In this document: positions 1 through 12,190 of the stretch, piece by piece
How the letters are laid out: the number at the start of each line of letters is the position of its first letter
Numbering within the stretch: the stretch's first letter is position 1
DNA from: Obelidium mucronatum
Lineage: Eukaryota; Chytridiomycota; Chytridiomycetes; Chytridiales; Chytriomycetaceae
DNA: 21,175 nucleotides
Direction of reading: 5' to 3'
Assembly: GCA_025765595.1 (NCBI GenBank)
Contig: JAIVFH010000419.1
Location: forward strand, 1-21,175
Translations under genes and position numbers: made by a program
The notes under the pieces: generated by a model
What the model was told of the DNA's origin: nothing
Databases searched by the model: none
The model's input: the letters and a program-made list of their open reading frames with translations, nothing else

Positions 1-2218
1 AGGCGCAAAGCTGTACTCTCGGAACGAAGTGTTGTGCTGGAAAATGTGTTCAGCCAAATAGTCCCACGTGCAACACATGCTCGGGCGTACAAGACAACTC
101 AATCGCCTGTACAAGCAAGAACTCCTTCGTTGTTTGCTCCAACCAAAGTAATTGGGAGTGTTCATTCGTAGAAAACGAATTTTTTAACTCCTGAAATAAT
201 GGCAAACAGGTCCGTTGACGCCTCCTCAATACTGTGCTACTGGAACAATTTGTTGCGGAAATGCCTGCGTACCTGCTTCTGACACGGCTTGTGGAGGAAT
301 ACAAACACCAATTTCAAAAATCAAAGAATTTGCTCAGCCGAAACTCATCATGAAGTCCGTCGCGCCAACACCTTTCGATACTTATTGTACTGGAGTTCCA
401 AATAATGATATTGTTTGCGTTTCAAAGACCACATTTGTTTATTGCAGCGGCAATGGTTTGTTAAAAATCTACAGAAAAAACGAGCTTACTTTGGTTGATA
501 GTCGCGGCATCGCTTGAAACAAGTTGCCCTTTAGAATCTCTTTGTTGTTCTTCCACAAATTCGTGTGCAAGACAATGTCCTCTCAATCAACCATCTCTAC
601 CTTCCAAATGCAATGGCTTTGAAAATCTCGCGATTTTGTGCACATCAAAGACCACATATAACCAATGCGTCAATGGTGAAATTTTGAGAACCGCAGCTAA
701 AACTTGTAGTGCTGGAACTGTTTGCGATTCTTCAACCAATACCTGTGCTTATAGACGCGAAGCTGGCTCGTATATGGGCCCACAGCTTCAACAAATTTTG
801 ACTGCTACAGTTGACAAGGTAGATGGAAGTAGTTCAATTTGCGCTGGGGTTGAAAATGGGCGAAGCGTTTGTGTCAACCCATCCCAATATTCAGTCTGCA
901 TGAACGGAGGTGATATATATTATTTTTTTCTCTGTATCTATAACTCATTATTCATACCTTTTAAGTCCCAACATCAAACCCAACAAGCTGCGATGATGGA
1001 ACTACATGCGTGAATGGCTTTTGCGTTGCACTAGATCATCCATCTGCCAATGTATGCTATAGCGCTCTTGATAATAATATTGCATGTACAAGCGAGAGAT
1101 CGTATGTGTCATGCTTAAATCAAGGTATTCCGATTATCATTGAACACAGCAAAACCTCTGATACACATTTAAGACATCATCTCCAGTCCAATTAAATGTC
1201 CGCAAGGAACCAAATGCTGTGGAAACGCGTGCAGAGACGAGTCATCCCCGGCCTGTGGAGCGCTGCCTTCACAACCGCCACATCCCTCAACAACACCCAT
1301 CGCATCGACACCACAACTCGACTGCAGAAAAATCAAAGACAACAACATAATTTGTCGATCTGCAGATAACTTTAATTATTGCCTCAGTAACTCCCTTACA
1401 AGCACGTTGCTTGACACGTCCTGTCCTTTTGGTACATATTGCTGTGGAGAGACGAATTCGTGCCAGCCAAGTTGTCAAGTTACTCTTCCTTCCAGATGTG
1501 CAGCAGTACCCGATGGCTCACAGCTGTGCGTATCCGACACGGAATTCAACCTTTGTTCTGGGGGAGGTATGCTGAGCTTTCAAAAACGTCTCCATATACC
1601 TAAAACACAATGCAAAACACACAGCTTTTGCTCTCGCCCGTCCTCAAAAGTGTTCGCCCGGAACGGAATGTTGCGCAGACTCGAATGTGTGCAATTTTAA
1701 AGCAGCCTGTGGGAAACAGCTTCCCAAGTCACTACTGCCGTACAGCCAAGTTCAAGCATCAGTGTCATTTGTCACGCCTATAAATGTTTGTGCTCAAGTA
1801 CCTGAGTCCCAAATTGCGTGTTTAAATCCAACGTTTTACACAACTTGTCAAAATGGATGTGAGTTATAACACCCCTTAAAAAGGTGTTTTCTCATCGATT
1901 TTTTTTCAAGTTCCATCAAACATTATCGCTCAATGTCCTGCAGGAAAGAAATGCTGTAATAATGCATGCCTATCCCCTGAAAATGCCCAGTGCAATGTTT
2001 GTGCCGTTGCTGTGGATTATGGAGTTGCCTGCACGAGCGAGGACTCATTCACAATATGTTTGGATAATCGTAAGTCGTGAGTTTCTATGATTCTATTCTT
2101 ACCATTAATTTTGTACTTATCATTAGAACTTTCGACTGTCCCGGAAAAGTGTCCCAATGGATTCATGTGTTGTGGAAATGCATGTGTTGCACCCGGAACA
2201 ACAAACTGCGGTATATAA
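1..2218 (+). CDS. Cysteine-rich CBM19-like modular protein, 3' part
   Basis: The 5' end lies outside the window. Exons read 1-147, 210-455, 502-909, 966-1124, 1174-1566, 1625-1858, 1911-2069 and 2127-2218, ending at TAA 2216-2218. The protein is a chain of about ten modules of roughly 50-80 residues. Each carries a Cys-Pro-x-Gly-Thr-x-Cys-Cys-Gly-x-x-Cys type segment, then Cys-x(5-6)-Asp-Asn-x-Ile-x-Cys-Thr-Ser-x3-Phe/Tyr-x2-Cys-x-Asn-Gly. The order Cys...Cys-x4-Phe-x2-Cys-x-Asn-Gly...Cys-x-x-Gly-Thr-x-Cys resembles the CBM19 chitin-binding family, so a secreted or wall-located carbohydrate-binding role is inferred. No catalytic domain is visible here. All seven introns are phase 1 and sit just after the same cysteine of the module. 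Two exons (502-909, 1174-1566) hold two modules each, as if an intron were lost. CBM19 assignment is tentative; the exon chain is well supported because every junction keeps the frame and the motif. Confidence 0.75.
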
Positions 2219-2569
2219 AATAAAGCACATTCCTTGCTGCTTGTATTTTTGGACAATAAGGGCTTAGGCAAGAACGGAACACGAAAATACATTTACAAAT
2301 GGCGGCCAAACCTATCACATAGCATATACCGCCAATGCATTAATTATCGAATGTTGTATTTACTCTTTTTTGTTTTTGGTCTTTGTGGGTGACACCAATT
2401 GGACAAGAATGAACCATTGAACTACTTGTAGTCTTGCCAAATGTTCAAAAGAAGTTCCTTCAGCATTTGGAATAGTGTTGAATTTTTTCATTTTGGAGTA
2501 TTGCCCAGATGCTTGACATCATCGATGAACATTGGCTGGTGCTCAAAAGTTCTAAAAATACATTTACAA
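2219..2569. other. Intergenic region upstream of the + strand kinase
   Basis: There is no convincing gene here. It holds the 3' flank of the cysteine-module gene and the promoter of the kinase. It contains one arm of a 29-bp near-exact repeat of the kinase start region (2284-2312). It also has a possible hairpin at about 2437-2471, with arms CCAAATG and CATTTGG around a loop of about 20 bases. Confidence 0.5.
2284..2312 (+). repeat. Duplicate copy of the kinase start-codon region
   Basis: This 29-bp stretch matches 2555-2583 at 28 of 29 positions. The 2555-2583 copy spans the kinase initiation codon and its first codons. The upstream copy also contains an ATG (2299-2301), which opens a seven-codon reading frame ending in TAG. 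It may be a leftover of a local duplication, or act as an upstream mini-ORF if transcription starts above it. Confidence 0.7.
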
Positions 2570-3976
2570 ATGGCTGCCAAACCACTCGCACCCGTAAGTC
2601 CCCACAACTTAGAAGATCCAGCATTGGATTCTATCAGCTAATAGTTTGATCATTAATTTGTTTTGGTTGGCCGGGTTTAAACAGTGTGATTACAAGGTAA
2701 CGTCAATTGGACTAGACCCCGTATCAGCCCGTCTCCACTGATGATCGAATGCATTACTTGTAGACTGGAAAGACTCTAGGTCAGGGAAGCTTTGCTGTTG
2801 TGAAGGAAGCCATTGTAAGTTTTTGATTGCAGCAACCACAATTGAAAGGCACTCTAAGCATAGTATTGTTGCCAGAAACTCAGCACTGGCGAAAAGTATG
2901 CGCTTAAAGTTATCAATAAGAAACACATGAAGGGCAGAGAGAACCTTGTACGTAATGAAGTTGGGATTCTGCAGAAGGTCTCCAAAGGCCATGATCACAT
3001 TGTTACCCTCTACGAATACTTTGAAACTCCAAACAGTCTTTATCTTGTTATGGACTTATGTACTGGAGGGGAATTGTTTGAATGGATCATGGAGAAGGGG
3101 ACTTTCTTCGAGGAGGATGCAGCGGAGATCATTCGTACAGTAGTGGACTGTGTTGCATACCTGCACTCGCAAAATGTGGTACACAGAGATATTAAGGCTC
3201 GTATCTTTATTTGTTTTATTCGATTGAGGCTCTAAGCGGTGTTAAATCATTAACGCGCATTCCAGCCAGAAAACCTTCTGTTCCGTTCCAAAAACTCTCT
3301 AAACCAACTCATGATTGCCGATTTCGGTCTGTCCAAATCAATTGATCCAGACAACAATGCATTTCTCCTGCAGTCCACTGTGGGAACTCCTGGTTATATG
3401 GCTCCGGAAATACTTCGTCGCCAAGGCCATGGAAAGCCTGTGGATATGTGGGCGATTGGAGTTATGACCTATTTTCTGCTTTGCGGTTACTTTCCCTTCG
3501 ATATTGTCGTCACTGGCTCTCAGTTCAGCAACGGCATGGACCGGGTGCTTCGAGCGGATTTCGCGTTTGAACCAACTGAGTATTGGAGAGATATTTCTCT
3601 TGATGGTGAGCAAGTTGCCCTATGTATTTACTTTTAAGATGTTACTAACGCTAGTTTCTAAGCCCGTGATTTCATTTCGCGCCTCCTTCGTCTGAACCCA
3701 GATGAACGCATGACTGCTGCTGATGCATTGAATCATCCATGGATGACATATGCTCCCCTTGAACGCGTTCGCACCGTTGACTTGTTACCAAACGTTGGAA
3801 GAGAATTCTCCAAGAAGAGCACCTTACGTAAGGGTGCCAGCGCCAAGGCAGCGGCAGCAACTACTTCTGGGGTGGTAGTTGAAGCAGGAACACCGGCCCC
3901 CATCGCATCGACCGGGATGGATTATGTTGACTTCACCAACAAGGACGGCGAGTTGTTGGTTCAACATTCCGAATAG
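2570..3976 (+). CDS. CaMK-type serine/threonine protein kinase
   Basis: Six exons: 2570-2593, 2685-2696 (only 12 nt), 2764-2814, 2876-3196, 3266-3605 and 3663-3976, giving 353 residues. The kinase domain fills most of the protein: glycine loop GQGSFAVV at about residues 18-25, ATP-binding Lys in YALKVI (about 40), catalytic HRDIKPEN (about 132-139), DFG (155-157), then GTPGYMAPE and a DMWAIGV segment. All catalytic residues are present. The CTGGELF segment and the overall length fit the calcium/calmodulin-dependent kinase group (fungal Cmk type). A calmodulin-binding helix in the tail is not obvious by eye. The intron after HRDIK has a GC donor (3197-3198) instead of GT. A perfect TACTAAC branch site lies in the last intron. 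The paralogue at 5323-7206 faces it. Confidence 0.88.
2685..2696 (+). other. 12-nt microexon of the + strand kinase
   Basis: TGTGATTACAAG encodes Cys-Asp-Tyr-Lys and is bounded by an AG acceptor and a GTAACG donor. It joins the Met-Ala-Ala-Lys start exon to the glycine-loop exon, with phase 0 on both sides. The opposite-strand paralogue has a 12-nt exon encoding Cys-Glu-Tyr-Lys at exactly the same place, which strongly supports this exon. Confidence 0.85.
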
Positions 3977-4093
3977 TTATTGAATGGAGTCGCGTTTTTC
4001 TATAGAATTTATTACTTTTGATAACAGTTGAAATGAAGTGCTTTTTTACTTTTTTTTTTTATTTTTATTTTTGAATAATTTAACCAGGCTCGT

Positions 4094-5210
4094 ATGTCTG
4101 GCTCCACAGCACCTTTCCTCCCGCGAGAAATCGCTGAACATATTCTGGCTAATCTTCCAATCGATGCAAACACGACTGCATCGGCTTCAGCTTTTTGCAG
4201 ACATTATACTTCCATGTGAGACATCACATCGCACGACGCAAACCACTTTGAAGCTTTGGGAAAAGACCGCTGGACTGGAGTCCCCGCCAGCTACCAAACT
4301 CTCTTGTACTGCTCTGTCCTGTTGACCAAGCATCAGAAATCCTTTCGCGTTCCACCCGCTTCAAAGGCTTTGAAATACGTCCAAATACTCATTTTGTATC
4401 CTCAATGGTTTACTTTGGAATGCAAGCACGACGACCCTCTATTCAGCCTCAAACTGGCACACGTTCATCGACGCAGCACTTCTTTTGCTCCAAGACCCTC
4501 TTGTAAATCCTGTTTTTAGAGACAATATTTGTCTTCAATGCGCAGCTTCAGCTGAAAATGTCGAAGTGCTTCGCTTTCTTCTTGACACGGGAAAAGTGGA
4601 TCCTACAGCAAATTTAAACTTCACAATTAGTTCGGCCTCCATCGAAAGACATGCAGTAGTTGTGAAACTTCTCCTTGATTCCGGATAAGTAGATCCGAGA
4701 GCGTATGATAACCATGCCCTTACATATTCCGCGTCGAAAGGGTTCTGTGATATTGCCCAATTGTTGCTTGATTCTGTGGATCCAGACGGTGGCGAAGGCA
4801 GTGCGATTACATAGGCTTCACGTGTAGGCCATATCAATGTTGTTAAGCTGTTGCTTGATGCTGGTGCAGATCCGACCTCAAATGATAATCAAGCCTAGCC
4901 ATGAATGGACATACCGACATTGTCAACTTATTGCTTGAGACAGGAAAAATGGAGTATCCATGTATCGACGATAGACTTCAATATGCATCGCTTTATGGTC
5001 TACCTGAGGATGTTAAGTTGATACTTGAAGTTGGAGCAGATCCTGCGGCTAACGATCATCAAGCATTTCGATGGGCCTGTCGTCAAAGATATTTTGATAT
5101 CGTCAATATATTGCTCGAGTCAGGAAAACTGTATCTTGACCGATGTGGCAAGTAGAGAAGAAAACCATAAAATTGAAAAGCTCCTACTTCACTTCAGTTT
5201 AAGGAAGTAA
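4094..5210 (+). pseudogene. Broken F-box/ankyrin-repeat gene
   Basis: Reading from ATG 4094, the first segment resembles an F-box (LPREIAEHILANLP). A central region and a run of ankyrin-like repeats follow, of the form VVKLLLDAGADP and DIVNLLLETG. The frame is broken many times. There is TGA at 4217-4219, a +1 shift near 4438, TAA at 4686-4688 where Lys is expected (compare the intact GKVDP in the previous repeat), TAG at 4812-4814, TAG at 4896-4898 followed by a shift, and a further shift near 5130-5150 before the final stop at 5210. Such F-box/ankyrin proteins are typically large lineage-specific families. With this many lesions a functional product is unlikely, although a short intron could explain one of them. 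Confidence 0.8.
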
Positions 5211-5322
5211 AGAGAGAAACGAGATTATATTCACTTCTTTCCTTATGGCCAATTTACGGAAAAACTCCAAGCACATGAAACAAACGATATGACATTGCCA
5301 CCACAACCCATCACACCCAAAA

Positions 5323-7206
<1,884 letters not shown>

Positions 7207-7301
7207 TTCGGGCTTTTTGAATGTGCAAATTACACTCTTTACTGCGATTATCTGCAATTATGGATTAATCTCTACGTTTTCCTTATCAATTATTGGACTA
7301 T

Positions 7302-8450
<1,149 letters not shown>

Positions 8451-8526
8451 GAGCTTTGAAAGATGATTTTTTAACTGTTTATTTTTTATTCATAGACTGA
8501 CTTTCTATTTGAGCAGCTGGGATTTT

Positions 8527-9697
8527 TCAAGCACAAGTGTTAGACTTGCATGTTGTGTTCTTTGGGCACTTTTTGCCACATCCGCCACAGTTGTTATTGT
8601 CGCCAATGTATCCTGCATTGAGGTTGCACCAACACTGGCGCTTGTTACAGTATCCATCAGAACCACAGCTGTTTCCACAAACTCCACAGTTGTTGTTGTC
8701 ACCCAACCACTGGTTGAAGTCGCTGGAGCACTTTTGAAGGTACGCGTCGAGGGGTCCTCCATATGGTCCCTTCATCCCAAGACATTCGTTCAAAGTGGCA
8801 ACCTTCACGCCAGCGGCAACGAGAATATCAACAACTCCTGGTGCCACAGCAGCAGAATCCTGGAATCCATCGTGTTCCAAAGAGATTGGGTTCTTCCAGC
8901 CAGAGTTGGCAGTGGTGTTGAACTGGTCGTAGATTCCTTGGGCGGTTTGGCCTCCCCATGGAAGTGCCCAATCCTGGGAATCAAGGGACCAAACAACGGT
9001 TCTGAGGCCCAAAGTAGCAGCAACCTGTTTTGCGAAGGTCAGTTGATAAATTCACAAAAACACAAAGCTCGCGTATCTTGCTCACCTTCAAAACCTTCTC
9101 GTCAACGGCGTAGTAAGGAGGTCTCCAAACAGTTGGAACGACACCAATGACCTGCTTAATGATCTTGGCAGTGTTCACCAACTCAGCAATTTGCTGGTCA
9201 ACAGTCAAAGTAGACATGGCCGCATGAGACCAGGTGTGAATGCCGATTTGGTGACCGGCTTGGTACGTTTTGAGCAAAACATCTGGACGATACAGAACGT
9301 TGCTTCCAATCACCATGAAAGTGGCCTTGATGTTCTTGGCAGCCAAATGATTCAAAAGAGCATCAGTGTAGTCGCTTGGTCCGTCGTCGTAACTAGATTT
9401 GAATAGAAATCAGGATTGATCAGCGATGTAATAAGTGTATTAAGGGGTGTTGGGTCCTTACGTCAACCCCCAAACTGGTCCAGTGCAAACGTTTTCCAAC
9501 GGACCCGGAGTAGTTGTGTTGTAGTTCTTCAACAGATCTTGGGACCATTGCGGGTTTACTGGTGGAACAGCCCAAGCAGGTGGAGCCCAATCAAAGTTGA
9601 AGTGAGATGCACGAGCTGACAAGGAGCTCGATTCGTGGGAACCAGCATGGGCAACAGCAAGGCCTGCAAGAGCGAGAAGGGTAGCTGGAACAATCAT
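8527..9697 (-). CDS. Secreted chitin deacetylase with double Cys module
   Basis: Three exons in transcript order: 9462-9697, 9086-9392 and 8527-9024, for 346 residues. An N-terminal signal peptide (MIVPATLLALAGLAVAHA) is followed by a short WAPP/WAVPP region and a NodB polysaccharide deacetylase domain. Motifs are TYDDGP (metal-binding Asp), HTWSH (metal His pair), RPPY, DSQDW and SLEHDG. Family knowledge makes it a CE4 metal-dependent enzyme that removes acetyl groups from chitin at the wall. The C-terminal about 60 residues are cysteine-rich, with two copies of a GDNNNCGxCGxxC motif separated by a CNKRQCWC segment. This may be a carbohydrate-binding module, but I do not recognise a named family. 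Intron positions (one after Leu-Thr in TYDDGP, one after Val-Leu-Lys) are identical to those of the neighbour at 10244-11876, so the two are tandem paralogues. Confidence 0.9.
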
Positions 9698-10243
9698 TTC
9701 AACTTTTTGAGCGACGCACCTCCCTCTTTTACGGCGGCTTTTTGTACCTCCTTTCCGACTTTATGCACGTGACTGGTCACGTTGCCTCGAGGAAATTTTT
9801 CCTTGATTTGGTTCTTAACCGCTAAGCAGGCAGCGAGGTATTCTACAAACAGGAACGATGATGAAAAGCTCGTTCGCATTTCTTTAACGATGGTTACTCG
9901 TTCAAATTCAGTCTGTGTCCAAGGTTTTTTGGCTTGAATTAATCACTTCTGTCACAAGATCAGTCATCACGAGAATACAAAAGCCATGTCAAACCTGCTT
10001 GATCAGCGTGGCAGACACATTTAAGAGTCAGAAGGTAGTCACAGGAGCTTGAAATGCTTCTTTTGAAAAATGTATGGGAACGGTTCCAAATTGTAAATTC
10101 AGAATTGAGAACAGTGTCGATTCAAATACCATAATTGCAAATTGTAAGTTTATTCCCTTCCTTATATCATAGCTCTACAAAACATCGAATTTCAAAATAG
10201 TTCCCCACAGAGCAACGTTTATGTTTGACAGTCTTTTCAGCAT
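9698..10243. other. Intergenic region between the two chitin deacetylases
   Basis: This holds the promoter of the downstream deacetylase and the 3' flank of the upstream one. An open frame on the minus strand (9694-9879) is basic and overlaps the promoter elements, and I do not regard it as a gene. Apart from the shared promoter elements near 9736-9780 I see no structured feature. The rest is AT-rich with short imperfect repeats of CAAATTGTAA. Confidence 0.5.
9736..9780 (-). promoter_or_regulatory. Promoter elements of chitin deacetylase 1
   Basis: An inverted repeat GTGACTGGTCAC (9769-9780; arms GTGAC/GTCAC) lies about 72 bp upstream of the ATG. The 12-mer GTACAAAAAGCC (minus strand, 9736-9747) lies about 39 bp upstream. 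Both elements, in the same order and at nearly the same distances, precede the paralogue. The 12-mer may serve as a TATA-like core. The palindrome may be a dimeric transcription-factor site. Roles are inferred. Confidence 0.5.
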
Positions 10244-11876
10244 CTAACAAGAAGACGTGTTTCCGATTTTGACCCAAACCAACGCCGAGGCTGCGTTGTA
10301 AGAGCAAATGAGACTGTTGCTACAAGCCCAGACTCCGTTGGGAGAACAAGGAGCCCCAACGGAAAATCCACCTGAAGCTGTAGTCGTGTTTGGTTTGACA
10401 GATGTGGTGGTTGGCTTCGAAGTGGTGGTTGTGGTGGTTGTGGTGGTCTTTGACGTGGTTGGGATAGTGGTAGTGGAAGTAGTGGGCTTAGCTAGTAGTA
10501 GTGGTGGTGGTGGTGGTTGGAGCAGTAGTGGTAGTAGTTGGAGCAGTGGTAGTGGTAGTGGTGGTGGTGGTTGGAGCAAGTGGTGGTAGTTGTTGTAGTG
10601 GTGGTAGTTGGCACAGCGGTTGTTGTGGTGGATCCGCTTCCACATGAGCCAACGGCTTTCCATGCCCCGCTGGTGCCTGGAATATCGGTTGATCCGGCCC
10701 ACCAGTTGGCCACGTAGTTGATATTCTTGTAAGATACTTGGGCGCCGCCATTGTAAGTAGAAGACGTGCTCCACGCAGGATAGCAATCGGACGCAACAGT
10801 AGTTGTTGGTTTCACTGAAGTGGTAGTAGTGGTCGTCGTGGTAGTAGCTGGCGTGACTGAAGTCGTAGACGAAGGAAGACCAACAGTTGTGGTGGTTCCG
10901 GAAGAAGGCACACCTCCCAAATACAAGTCAAGAACGCCACCGTAAGCCTGGTCCAAACCGAGACATTCCTTGATGGTCCCGACTTTAATGTTTCCATTCA
11001 CAAGAATGTCAATAACAGCAGGAGCGACGGCAGCAGAGTAGCTGAATCCGTCGTGTTCCAAAGAAATGGGGTTCTTGGAACCAGAGTTAACAGCATCAGT
11101 GAAGAGCTGGGCAACACTAGCTGGAGTTTGTCCTCCAGATTGAATTGCCCAGTCACGAGAATCAACAGACCACACAATGGTTCGGAGACCCAAAGCCTTG
11201 GCGACCTGTCGTCGCAGAGGTGGTTGTAAGCGTGAATTGAAATACAAAAAGGCAGATTTACTGCTCATACCTTCAAGACATTGGTGTTTGCAGAATAGAA
11301 AGGAGGACGCCAAACCGTGGGAGCCACACCAATAACCTGCTTGATGATTTTGGCAGTGTTAACCAGCTCAGCAACTTGTTGATCAACAGTCAAAGTGGAC
11401 ATGTCAGAGTGAGACCAAGTATGAATACCGATTTGGTGACCGGCTTGGTAAGTTCTAAGCAAGACATCAGGGTTGTTAAGGACATATGTTCCAACGACGA
11501 AGAAGGTTGCTTTGAGGTTCTTTGATGCCAAATAGCTCAGAACCGAATCAGTGTAGGCACTTGGACCGTCATCATAGCTGAATGACAAAGGAGGTGATTA
11601 GAACAGTAGGTGCTACTGGTGTTGAGAAGGGACATACGTCAAACCCCAAACAGTTCCCTGGTTACACATGCTGTCCAATGTTCCCGGAACAGTAGCGTCA
11701 AAGTTGGGAAGCAAGTCCTTGGTCCACTGTGGGTTGGCTGGGGGAACAACCCAACCAGGAGGCGCCCAGCTAAAGTCGTAAGCTCCAGCCCGCTCGGAAA
11801 GAGAGTCGGAGTGAGTGCCAGGATGGGCGGCAACGTAGGACGCCACTAACGCAAGGAGGGTGCTTGGAACGATCAT
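10244..11876 (-). CDS. Secreted chitin deacetylase with CBM5/12 module and Thr linkers
   Basis: Exons in transcript order: 11638-11876, 11271-11577, then from 11205 down. A signal peptide and WAPP region are followed by a NodB (CE4) domain with TYDDGP, HTWSH, RPPF, DSRDW and SLEHDG motifs. A Thr-rich linker comes next, then a CBM5/12-like chitin-binding module (Cys-Tyr-Pro-Ala-Trp ... YVANWWAGS ... PGTSGAWKAVGSC), then a second, longer Thr/Pro linker. A final module (VGAPCSPNGVWACSNSLIC ... TSSC) ends at TAG 10244-10246. The second linker changes frame: the upstream frame stops at 10492 after reading the repeat as His/Tyr, while the last module is in a different frame. An intron 10487-10614 (GTGCCA donor, CTAAG acceptor) would restore the frame and give 459 residues. 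The donor is weak, so a repeat-length change or sequence error is an equal possibility. Function: chitin deacetylation at the wall, anchored by the CBM. Confidence 0.82.
10393..10635 (-). repeat. ACC/ACT-rich linker minisatellite
   Basis: This is low-complexity sequence made mainly of ACC, ACT and ACA triplets on the minus strand, encoding poly-Thr with occasional Ala-Pro. It is open in all three minus-strand frames over much of its length, so a slippage event would change frame without creating an immediate stop. It separates the CBM5/12-like module from the terminal Cys module of deacetylase 2. Confidence 0.85.
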
Positions 11877-12190
11877 TTGATGTGACTGCTTGATTTTACC
11901 TGCCTTGCTTTGTCGTGGCTTTTTGTACTTTGTACGATGATCGCGTGACATGTCACACGAGCTGGCAAGCCTGTCCCACACAATCGAAGCGCTGTTGGTT
12001 CTTTCGGCGATTACCTACACGTAAGACTACTGTGGATCAGATTCTGGGAAAGATAATTTTTTATTTATATTCCAAGAAGCGTAAAATTACAAGCCTGTTG
12101 TAGCAGGATTTAATCAAACCCAAGCCAAGCTCGCTCCATCCGACAAGTATTTATATAGATCCTCCTCGATCCAACTTCATCTGAATCTCT
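11877..12190. other. Promoter region of chitin deacetylase 2
   Basis: No gene is evident. The region carries the palindrome and 12-mer described for 11917-11956. Farther up, a TATTTATATAGA segment (about 12149-12160) could be a TATA element, but it is about 270 bp from the ATG. The remainder shows nothing I can name. Confidence 0.5.
11917..11956 (-). promoter_or_regulatory. Promoter elements of chitin deacetylase 2
   Basis: The perfect palindrome GTGACATGTCAC (11945-11956) is about 69 bp upstream of the ATG, and GTACAAAAAGCC (minus strand, 11917-11928) about 41 bp upstream. Order and spacing match those before the other deacetylase. The sequence between and around the two elements differs, which suggests selection on them or a fairly recent duplication. 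Confidence 0.5.

Noticed and set aside
2437..2471. Hairpin with CCAAATG/CATTTGG arms as a terminator or RNA element
   Set aside because: The seven-base stem with a 20-base loop in a promoter region is weak and could easily occur by chance.
4686..4898. TAA/TAG codons read as sense (alternative genetic code)
   Set aside because: The intact neighbours use TAA, TAG and TGA as stops and contain none internally; the ankyrin gene also has frame shifts.
8509..9150. 213-codon plus-strand open frame
   Set aside because: It lies antisense to the chitin deacetylase, whose minus-strand motifs are unmistakable.
9694..9879. 61-codon open frame just above chitin deacetylase 1
   Set aside because: It covers the shared promoter elements, its stop abuts the deacetylase start codon, and it shows no family features.
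10308..10589. Plus-strand Val/Gly-rich open frame
   Set aside because: It is the antisense shadow of the Thr-linker repeat of deacetylase 2.
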